Part shown: in pieces, positions 17,975 to 25,861 of the stretch
Position numbering within the stretch: the first letter of the stretch is position 1
Layout: every line of letters starts with the position of its first letter
Source: Sinimarinibacterium sp. NLF-5-8
GTDB lineage: Bacteria; Pseudomonadota; Gammaproteobacteria; Nevskiales; Nevskiaceae
DNA: 64,000 nt
Direction of reading: 5' to 3'
NCBI RefSeq assembly: GCF_010092425.1
Contig: NZ_CP048030.1
Coordinates: 1,437,501-1,501,500, forward strand
Made by a program: the position numbers and the translations under genes
Notes under the pieces: model-generated
Told to the model about the DNA's origin: nothing
Databases searched by the model: none
What the model saw: only the letters and a program-made list of their open reading frames with translations

Positions 17975-20285
17975 GTTTTTTCCTTTTGGGAGACCGTTTT
18001 GAAGAAGATGGCGCGGATTGTCGATCCAACGCCTGAATTGGGGATGAATGTGCCGACGCTTTTTGATCTTTTTGGGTTTGCGGTGGCAGCAGTTCAAGGT
18101 CAATTTTACGCTCATCCAGATTGACCCGCATCAACCGCACCTGCACCGCCTTGCCAAGTCCATAGGCCATTGCGCTGCGGCGTCCGACCAGACGCTGAGC
18201 AATCGGCTCATATTCGTAGTAATCGTTATGTAACGACGACACATGCACCAGCCCTTCGACGTAATAACCCTGTATTTCAACAAACAGGCCAAAGGCCGTC
18301 ACACTGCTGACAATGCCCTGAAAGGTTTCACCAACACGGTGACGCATGTATTCACACTTGAGCCACGTGGTGACGTCACGAGTCGCCTCATCGGCTCTGC
18401 GCTCGGTCATCGAGCAGTGCGCGCCCAGCGCCTCCATCGCGTCATGATCATAGAGAAATGTCCCCGGTTTACGGCGTTGCAAAGCGTGCTTGATTGCGCG
18501 ATGCAAAAGCAGATCGGGGTAGCGTCTGATCGGCGAAGTAAAGTGGGCGTACTGTTCCAATGCCAGGCCAAAGTGGCCGATGTTGTCGGGGCTGTAACGA
18601 GCCTGCATCATCGTGCGCAGCATCACCGTTTGCAGCAACGCACCATCCGCGCGCGCATGGATCTGCGCCAGGGTTTGCGCAAAGTCGGCCGCCGTTGTCT
18701 TGTCCGCTCCGCCCAGTTGCAAACTGTGCAGCGCCAGAAACTGGCGCAGGTTCTGCAGCTTCAGAACATCCGGTGATTCATGCACGCGATACAGACTGGG
18801 CAGCTGATGTCGCGCCACAAACTGTGCCGCCTGCACGTTGGCGGCCACCATGCACTCCTCGATCAAGCGATGCGCCTCATTGCGAGGCACCGGCACGATC
18901 CGCTCGATCTTGCGATCCCCGGAGAACTCAATCCGGGTTTCGGTGGTTTCAAAATCGATTGCCCCGCGCCGCGCGCGCGCGGCCAGCAATGCTTGATATG
19001 CCTTTTCCAGCACCCGCAGATGCGACACCACCTCGGCACCACGCTTCTGCGCCGCTTCCCCTTGTGGCGCCGCCATGATCGCGGCCACTTCATCGTAGGT
19101 CAGCCGCGCCTTGGAACGCATCACTGCCGGATAGAAGCGCGCGCGCTTGATTTCGCCATCGGGCAGCACCCGCATCTCGCAAACCAAGGCCAGCCGATCC
19201 ACATCCGGATTCAGCGAGCACAGGCCGTTGGACAACTTCTCCGGCAACATCGGGATCACCTGCTGCGGAAAATAGACCGATGTTCCGCGCCGCATCGCCT
19301 CCCGATCCAATGCAGAGTCCGGGGTGACATAGGCCGAAACATCTGCAATGGCCACCCATAACGTCCACCCGCCACCCCCGATGAACGTGGTTCGGTGCGC
19401 CCGGCAGTACACGGCATCGTCAAAATCGCGCGCATCCACGCCGTCGATCGTCATCAACGGCAGATCACGCAAATCGACCCGCCCCTGGCAATCCTGTTCG
19501 CTGACTTCATCCGCAAACCCGGCGACCTGCGCCAGCACATCCTCCGGCCACTCCGATGGCAGGCTGTGCGCGCGAATCGCCGCATCGATCTCCATCCCCG
19601 GCGCCATGTATTCGCCCAGAACCTCCTGAATCAACCCCACCGGCAACGTCCGTCTGCCCGGTGGCGTCACAATCTCTGCCACCACCATTTGCCCATGTTG
19701 CGCGCCCTGCAGCGACTCCGGCGGAATCAATAACTCATGTTGCACACGCGGATTATCGGGAATGACATACGCAACCCCCTGATCCACATGCAACCGCCCC
19801 ACCACGCTGCGGCTGACACGCTCCAGCACCTCAACCACCGCACCTTCCGGGCGCCCCTTGAAGTCACGCCCAACGACGCGCACCAATACCCGATCGCCAT
19901 TCATCAGCGCGCGCATCTGCCGGGGTGCCAGAAAAACATCCGATCCACCCGCATCGGGGATCAAAAAACCAAACCCATCACGATGCGCCTGAACACTGCC
20001 GGCGACCAGATTGAGTTCGGTCACACAGCCATACGCACCACGCCGGTTCTGCATCAATTCGCCGTCACGCACCATCGCCCGCAAGCGGTGCGTCAGTCCT
20101 TCTTGCTGCGAAAGCCGCCGCAACCCAAAACTGCTGATCAAGGCATCCAGCGTCATCGGCCCTTCCTCGCCCGATAACGTCTGACGAATCAATGTGCGGC
20201 TGGGAATCGGCTCCTCATAGCGGCTGAGCTGGTTCTGATAATCCGGATCCCGATCTTGCCAACTTGGCAACTTTTTGTTTTTCAT
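17967..20285 (-). CDS. rnr: Ribonuclease R
   Basis: A 772-residue 3'-5' exoribonuclease of the RNB family, active on structured RNA. The order is a helix-turn-helix-like N-terminal region, cold-shock domains ([20 protein letters not shown]), the RNB catalytic domain with [21 protein letters not shown]-equivalent [20 protein letters not shown], an S1 domain ([19 protein letters not shown]) and a Lys/Ser-rich basic tail. More exactly, the catalytic C-terminal motif here reads [20 protein letters not shown]. Length and tail are typical of RNase R rather than RNase II. The adjacent rlmB order resembles other gammaproteobacteria. Confidence 0.96.
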   Translation of the reverse strand: [772 protein letters not shown]

Positions 20286-20413
20286 AAGTTTTTAGTCTCT
20301 TTCATGCCATGATCAATGGCGTCATTTTTAAAATTGTGCTGCTTATTCAGGCACTGCCGGATCGCGGCGCGAGGCCGTTGATAAGTTATTTTTGCCCGAT
20401 GTGCTGTTTTTCA

Positions 20414-20442
20414 TTGACAAAGGTCGGCCACCTCGCCACAAT
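20414..20442 (+). promoter_or_regulatory. Sigma-70 promoter of tRNA-Leu
   Basis: A perfect TTGACA (20414-20419) lies 17 bp before CACAAT (20437-20442). This places the transcription start a few bases before the tRNA-Leu gene at 20453. Confidence 0.75.
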
Positions 20443-20452
20443 TCGCGCCCTT

Positions 20453-20537
20453 GCCGAGATGGCGGAATTGGTAGACGCACCAGTTTCAGGTACTGGCGGG
20501 TAACACCGTGGAGGTTCGAGTCCTCTTCTCGGCACCA
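20453..20537 (+). tRNA. tRNA-Leu (anticodon CAG)
   Basis: An 85-nt class II tRNA with a long variable arm. The acceptor stem GCCGAGA/TCTCGGC closes, the D region reads TGGCGGAATTGGTAGACGC, the anticodon loop is TTCAGGT between CCAGT and ACTGG, the T arm is GGTTCGAGTCC, and CCA is encoded. Confidence 0.97.
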
Positions 20538-20829
20538 AACTTGCTTTGTGAATCAACAAGTTGAACGATTCAAAAGCATGGATGATGCAGGTAGTCGTTG
20601 TTGTCATGGGCGGCAGTATAACCGCCGCTCATGACAATTACGCACATCATTGCAAGGTTGGCTCGCATTGACGCTGGCACCATCACTTCTTCCGTCGGCT
20701 TCCATCTGCGCGACCACAGCGCCCCCGCACTGCATACAGCCCCACGGATACGATTTATCCCCCTGTTCACGGGTAGCCTGATCGCTTCTCTTCCAGATAG
20801 GCTGTGCCTCGTTTCAGCAGGAGCGGGCA

Positions 20830-21465
20830 ATGACCGTCATCGAACGGGTTTTGGTGGTTGAAGATATCCCTGAAGTTTGCGCATGGCTGGCTCACAGCAT
20901 CACAAGCTGTTTTGACCCGCGTCACATCACCACAGCAGACAGCCACGCGCGCGCAGCCACAGCGCTGGCCACCGAAGCGTTTGATCTTGCGTTGTTCGAT
21001 CTTGGCCTGCCGGATGGCGATGGCACGACTCTCATCCCATTATTCAAGCAACACAACCCCAACCGCACCTGCATCATCACCACCATTTTTGACGATGACC
21101 GCCACCTGTTCGACGCCCTGCGCGCCGGCGCCGACGGCTATCTGCTCAAAGGCAGCCCACACGGTGAGTTCACCGATCAACTCCGCAGCATCCTCGAAGG
21201 ACGCCCGCCGCTGTCGGCGTCGATTGCCCGTCGGTTGTTGCAGCAGTTCCAGCCACGCATCACCGCACTTGATGAGCTGACCCCGCGTGAAACCGACCTG
21301 CTCAAACTCATTGCCAGTGGCCTGAGCGTGCGCAGCGCAGCAACCAAACTCGGGATTTCTGCACACACCGCCTCCGGTTATCTGAAAGTGATCTACCAGA
21401 AACTCCAGGTTCACAATCGCGCAGAAGCCACACTCAAGGCCGTCAACCTGGGACTGGTCGGCTAA
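20830..21465 (+). CDS. NarL/LuxR-family response regulator
   Basis: A 211-residue two-component regulator. The receiver domain has the acidic pair in VVEDIPEV, the phospho-acceptor Asp57 in LFDLGLPDGDG, and the conserved lysine in DGYLLKGS. The C-terminal LuxR-type helix-turn-helix shows LTPRETDLLKLIASGLSVRSAATKLGIS (two adjacent conserved blocks) and ends in the recognition helix and RAEATLKAV. A good ribosome site (AGGAG) precedes ATG. The histidine kinase gene 102 bp downstream on the same strand is its likely partner. The regulated genes are unknown. Confidence 0.9.
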   Translation: MTVIERVLVVEDIPEVCAWLAHSITSCFDPRHITTADSHARAATALATEAFDLALFDLGLPDGDGTTLIPLFKQHNPNRTCIITTIFDDDRHLFDALRAGADGYLLKGSPHGEFTDQLRSILEGRPPLSASIARRLLQQFQPRITALDELTPRETDLLKLIASGLSVRSAATKLGISAHTASGYLKVIYQKLQVHNRAEATLKAVNLGLVG

Positions 21466-21567
21466 AACCCCTGCCCGCATCCGCAACACGCTCTCACAAG
21501 CTGTCGCTACACTTCCCCCCTTCGATACAGACAGATCGCACCTATTCATCTGACGCAAAGGGCAGCA

Positions 21568-23745
21568 ATGGCGGGGCTTGGACAATGGCAACACGCGCCG
21601 GTGGGTCGGCTACTCCTGATCGCGGTCATCGCATTGATTGCCGCAACAACCGTGATATGGATCAGCATTGATCGACACTATTACGGTCTGTCATGGGCGC
21701 CCGGTGAAAACGACACCGTATGGCTGACTCGCGCGCCGATCGATGTGCCCGTCCCTTTGCCTGCGCGCGTGCTCGGCATTCAAACCGATGACCGCCCCAT
21801 TACGCTGACTGCACTCGATCTGATCGAAGAAGCCGACGTTCTCGATGATGCCGGCGCGCTGCAACGGTTCCTCGCCCAGCAAGAGCAGCTCGCAAGACAA
21901 ATGGCGCGCGCGCACCTGACCTTGCTGATTGCCGACGATCAAACCCCCACCCGCGAACACGCCATCGTCCTGACCGCACAGCCCAGCCGCCCCCTCGGCA
22001 GCCTGCCACTGCCCTTCTGGATTCAGCTCATTTCCGGAATCGGGGGGTTTGTCATCGGCGGCTGGATTCTGGCGCTGCGCCCGACAGACGCCGCCGCGCG
22101 CTACTTCATGCTGACCGGCACCGGACTGCTTGCCGCGAGCTTTGCCGCCGCCATTTACTCAACGCGCGAACTTGCCCTGCCCGCCGCCTTGTTCCGCAGC
22201 CTGATGATCATCAATCTCAGCGGCTCTGCCATTTTTGCATTCGCACTCGCAGGGCTTTATCTGCATTTTCCGCAACCCTTGCTGTCAACCCCGTGGCGCA
22301 CCCTGTTCGCAGCCTCGTTCCCCCTGTGGATCGCCGCATGGGTGATCGGCTTCGCCGCCGGACAACCCTGGATCGCCTATACCAGTGTTCTGGCCGCCAG
22401 CGGCCTGATCGTCGTGCTGATGGCCGCACAATGGCGGATCAACCGAGGCAAACCGCAAGCCATCGCCGCATTGCGCTGGCTCGGCATCGCCTCACTGGTC
22501 ACCATCGGCGCTTTTGTTCTTCTGGCCGCGCTGCCTGCTGTTTACGGCACACCGCCTCTGCTCTCACAAGGCACCAGCTTCGGCTTTTTTCTGGTGCTCT
22601 ACGTCGCCCTGGCAATAGGGCTGCGGCGCCACCGCCTGTTCGAACTCGACCGCTGGGCATTTCGCGTCCTGCTGTGGGCACTGGCCGGGCTGTCCCTGAT
22701 CATCGTCGACATCGCCCTGCTCACCGGATTGCAATGGGGCTTCGAACCCTCTTTGCTGATCTCCCTGTTGATCTGCGCCTTTGCTTATCTACCGCTGCGC
22801 AACTGGCTTTCTGCGCGCCTGATCAGCAGTCCCCAACCCCGGATCGGCACGTTATTCAGCGACATCATCGCCATCGGCCTTGCCCCCACTGCAAGCGATT
22901 ACCAAAAACGCTGGCATCAACTTCTACAGCGGATTTTCAATCCCACACAGATTACCCCTGCCGCCGACGCCAACACCCCCGAACAAATCGAACTCGAAGC
23001 CAACGGCCTGCATCTGCGCCTGCCGGCACTACCGCAAGTTCCGGCCTGCACGCTGGCCCTTGCCGATCAAGGCCGCCGCCTGTTCACCCCGGCCGACGCT
23101 GCACTCTCCAGCGAGCTGATCCGCATGCTGCGCTACGTCCAGACCAACCGCGACGCCTGGCAACGCGGCGCAGAAGAAGAGCGCGCGCGGGTGGCGCAAG
23201 ACCTGCACGACGATCTCGGCTCACGCCTGTTGACCGGCCTGTACCAACGTGACCTGTCGCAAGTGCATGACACACTGGGGCTGGCCATCAATGACATGCG
23301 CACCATCGTCCGCGGCCTGTCCGGCCAGGCGCTACCGCTGCCACAGCTGCTCTCCGAGCTGCGCCATGAATGCATCTCTCGCGCCAGAACCGCCGGACTC
23401 GACGTGAACTGGCCAGATCCCGAAGACCCGGCAGCCGACACCATCACGCTCGAATACCGCAGTTACCGGCACCTGCTCTGCATCGTCCGTGAACTGTTCA
23501 GCAACCTGATCCGTCATTCCGGCGCGCGGCACATCACCATCACCGCCCACATCAACGCAAGCCAGCAGCTGTGCATCGACTTCAAGGATGACGGCACCGG
23601 ATTCGACGGCGACGGACACCGTGACGGCGGTCATGGGCTGGCCAATATCAACAAACGCATCGACGCCCTGTGCGCCACCCTGGACTATCACGCTCAACCC
23701 AAAGGCACCCTGTGCGCCCTGCGCATTCCGCTACGCAACCTGTAA
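21568..23745 (+). CDS. Membrane sensor histidine kinase (NarX/HisKA_3-like)
   Basis: A 725-residue sensor. One membrane helix (13-33) precedes a periplasmic segment (about 40-145) rich in acidic residues, possibly a PDZ-like sensor. About eight further hydrophobic helices follow (150-420), then a linker. The HisKA_3-type dimerisation motif has the phospho-His at about residue 547 (ARVAQDLHDDLGSRLL), and the ATPase domain has ELFSNLIRHSGARHI and DDGTGFDGDGHRDGGHGL. It therefore pairs with NarL-type regulators such as the gene just upstream. The signal it senses cannot be inferred. Confidence 0.87.
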   Translation: MAGLGQWQHAPVGRLLLIAVIALIAATTVIWISIDRHYYGLSWAPGENDTVWLTRAPIDVPVPLPARVLGIQTDDRPITLTALDLIEEADVLDDAGALQRFLAQQEQLARQMARAHLTLLIADDQTPTREHAIVLTAQPSRPLGSLPLPFWIQLISGIGGFVIGGWILALRPTDAAARYFMLTGTGLLAASFAAAIYSTRELALPAALFRSLMIINLSGSAIFAFALAGLYLHFPQPLLSTPWRTLFAASFPLWIAAWVIGFAAGQPWIAYTSVLAASGLIVVLMAAQWRINRGKPQAIAALRWLGIASLVTIGAFVLLAALPAVYGTPPLLSQGTSFGFFLVLYVALAIGLRRHRLFELDRWAFRVLLWALAGLSLIIVDIALLTGLQWGFEPSLLISLLICAFAYLPLRNWLSARLISSPQPRIGTLFSDIIAIGLAPTASDYQKRWHQLLQRIFNPTQITPAADANTPEQIELEANGLHLRLPALPQVPACTLALADQGRRLFTPADAALSSELIRMLRYVQTNRDAWQRGAEEERARVAQDLHDDLGSRLLTGLYQRDLSQVHDTLGLAINDMRTIVRGLSGQALPLPQLLSELRHECISRARTAGLDVNWPDPEDPAADTITLEYRSYRHLLCIVRELFSNLIRHSGARHITITAHINASQQLCIDFKDDGTGFDGDGHRDGGHGLANINKRIDALCATLDYHAQPKGTLCALRIPLRNL

Positions 23746-23754
23746 CTCTGGCCC

Positions 23755-23940
23755 TCATCTCTGCGATGAACTGACACCACCCGCCCCCCCGCGCTGGAAC
23801 AGAAAAACCGCCCAGGCCGCCATCACAAAAGCCACTGCCTTTGACGGTTCCGGAACGATCCAAAGCACGTCCAGCAACAAAAACCCCGTAAAAACGGGGT
23901 TTCTGGTGGCGAGCCGAAACAAAAAATACAGCTGAAACAT
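23755..23940 (-). CDS. Possible small membrane protein (61 aa)
   Basis: A short frame on the minus strand, 85 bp after the DUF1302 gene. It begins MFQLYFLFRLATRNPVF and contains two hydrophobic stretches with an Arg-rich end. No clear ribosome site is close to the ATG, and a perfect hairpin lies inside it, so it may simply be terminator DNA that happens to be open. It resembles no family I can name. Confidence 0.25.
   Translation of the reverse strand: MFQLYFLFRLATRNPVFTGFLLLDVLWIVPEPSKAVAFVMAAWAVFLFQRGGAGGVSSSQR
23881..23902 (-). terminator. Hairpin with T-tract downstream of the DUF1302 gene
   Basis: AAACCCCGT (23881-23889) pairs with ACGGGGTTT (23894-23902) around four A. Read on the minus strand the stem is followed by TTGTTG, giving TTTTTGTT in all. 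It may end the lipase-DUF1302 transcript, or the kinase transcript from the other side. Confidence 0.55.
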
Positions 23941-23976
23941 TGATCAAAAAAGATTTTTCCTTTTCGGAATCGCCCT

Positions 23977-24004
23977 GCCGGAGGCATGACGCCATGCCTC
24001 CGGC
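23977..24004. terminator. Strong hairpin just after the DUF1302 stop codon
   Basis: A perfect 12-bp stem (GCCGGAGGCATG and its complement) with a 4-nt loop, 22 bp past the DUF1302 stop. Neither side has a T-tract, so it may protect the 3' end of the mRNA or assist termination. Confidence 0.5.
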
Positions 24005-24025
24005 AATTGCACCGCTGTGCGCGCC

Positions 24026-25846
24026 CTAGAACGCGTATTTGGCCACCAGGCTGGCAAAGTCACGATCGCGCAGGATGTTGAAAGCCCCCGCGCCAAAGTA
24101 ATGCGCATAGCCCACTTCCACGCTCCACGACTGCAGGTAGTGGGTTGCCACTGCGGCGGTAATCTGCCGCCGCCCTTGCACGAAGTTGGTAATCGGTGTG
24201 GGCGTGGTGCCGTTCACGTCATGATCGAACTTGAGCATCGGCTCCACCCGGAACATGCCCAGCACGTTGTTGTACTGCGCGCGCGCCACCAGCTTGTAAC
24301 CCCACGATGCTGCAGTGGCATAGCCACCGATTTGCTGCGGTACACGTCCCGCCTCGCCGAGTGAGGCCATGGTTGAAGCCGATACCAGCGCCGCAACACC
24401 GGCATCGCCCGGGGCAAACGTACCGGGGCCTTCGTAACGCAGCTCCGATTGCGACGGCAGATCGTGCACATACACGCCGCCCCATTCGCCGAGCAGCAGC
24501 AGTTGATCCCACTTGAACCACTGCGACGGCCCCAGAGCATAGGTAAAGCCCAGATCCATCTGACTGACGTCATGCCGCCGCCAACCGCGGATGTATTGAT
24601 TGCCCAGCGCCTCACCCATGCTGGGCGTGATCTGGCTAGGCAAGCCGACGCCGGCCAGCAGCACTTCAACGTCGTCAATCTGCAACGGCTGATGCGCCTT
24701 GTAGCTGTATTCACCCTGTATCGACCAGCCGCTGATTGCCGTGTTGAACGACACCCCGTAGAGCTGGATATCTTCAGGGTATTCAAGGAAGTAGCTTCCC
24801 GTGGTGGACGGCGCGGCAAAGCTGGTCTTGGACGTGCCGCTGATCACTGGCAAGCGGCTGTGATAGTTCATCGCATACAGCGACACATCCATCTCCCCCA
24901 TCACCGGCAGCAAAAAGTTCAGGCGCCCACCAAACTGCCCGTCTTTTTTCGGCTTGTTATTGGCCGCGCGCGGAATCGAGGTGTTGGGAAAGTTTTCCGG
25001 CAACAGGCCAAACGTGATGTTGGCGCGGTTGCCACCGATGGTGGCAAAGTCGTTCACCGCCCAAAAGGTACCGGCGGCGTCGATTTCGGTGCGATCCCAG
25101 CCCAGCTGGTAAAACGCCTCAACAGAAACCCCTCGGGTGATATCCGTTGAAACCCAGACCATTGACGTGGGTAACAACAGCTCCTCAATCTCAAACCCCG
25201 GCACGCGCTGCTTGTTCTGGTCATAAGTCAAAAGACTGTTGATGCCATGCAGCACAAAGGTGGATTCGCCCCAGTTCAGCACCTGCTGGCCGATCTTGAA
25301 TGCCACATTGCGCGTGCCCGCAGCAAAACTGCCGTAAAAGTAAGCATCCAGCAGATCCGCCTTGCTGCCGGCGTAATCGCGCACTTCCTTGGTGCGCGCG
25401 TCAAAAGCGGACATCGGCGCCTCGGATGGGCGGCCACTATCGGTTATGCCAACGCCAACATCGACCGCACCGGGGGTGTAATAGTTGTTAGGGTTGAAAA
25501 AGTCATGCCGCTTGAGCGTGTTGTCGTACACATAAGTGCCGCGTACAAACACACCAAACGCGCCTTTGGACAGGGTCAAATCCGACGTGATCTTGGCCGC
25601 AGCCGCCACCAGATCACCCTTGTCAAAAGCCAGGTTGCCGTCGTCCGAGTTGGTGGAATAGGCCGTGCCGCCGTTGCCGATGCCCACATTGCTCATATCG
25701 CGCGAGTTCAAACGCCACGCCGCGCCAACCGAGAGCTTGTTATCCAGCTGCACATCCAGCCCACCGATTTGCGTGCTCACCGCCCACGCCGCCGAACTGC
25801 CGCTGCCCAAGGCTGCGACGGCCAATGCCATTAACGTTTTTTTCAT
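24026..25846 (-). CDS. DUF1302 family outer-membrane protein (paralogue 1)
   Basis: A 606-residue secreted protein with signal peptide MKKTLMALAVAALGSGSSAAWA. It carries hallmarks of DUF1302: LSVGAAWRLNSRD, the repeated FKIGQQVLNWGESTF, and the barrel-like alternation through to the terminal aromatic residue (LVAKYAF). These proteins are predicted outer-membrane beta-barrels of unproven function, often next to lipases, DUF1329 or RND pumps. An AAGGAG ribosome site precedes ATG, and the gene starts 15 bp after the lipase-like gene, so both form an operon. A second, larger DUF1302 gene lies at 56379-58712. Confidence 0.9.
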   Translation of the reverse strand: MKKTLMALAVAALGSGSSAAWAVSTQIGGLDVQLDNKLSVGAAWRLNSRDMSNVGIGNGGTAYSTNSDDGNLAFDKGDLVAAAAKITSDLTLSKGAFGVFVRGTYVYDNTLKRHDFFNPNNYYTPGAVDVGVGITDSGRPSEAPMSAFDARTKEVRDYAGSKADLLDAYFYGSFAAGTRNVAFKIGQQVLNWGESTFVLHGINSLLTYDQNKQRVPGFEIEELLLPTSMVWVSTDITRGVSVEAFYQLGWDRTEIDAAGTFWAVNDFATIGGNRANITFGLLPENFPNTSIPRAANNKPKKDGQFGGRLNFLLPVMGEMDVSLYAMNYHSRLPVISGTSKTSFAAPSTTGSYFLEYPEDIQLYGVSFNTAISGWSIQGEYSYKAHQPLQIDDVEVLLAGVGLPSQITPSMGEALGNQYIRGWRRHDVSQMDLGFTYALGPSQWFKWDQLLLLGEWGGVYVHDLPSQSELRYEGPGTFAPGDAGVAALVSASTMASLGEAGRVPQQIGGYATAASWGYKLVARAQYNNVLGMFRVEPMLKFDHDVNGTTPTPITNFVQGRRQITAAVATHYLQSWSVEVGYAHYFGAGAFNILRDRDFASLVAKYAF

Positions 25847-25861
25847 GATGCGGTTCTCCTT

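Noticed and set aside
20631-20861. 76-codon frame before the response regulator
   Set aside because: It overlaps the response regulator's ribosome site and start; composition is not protein-like.
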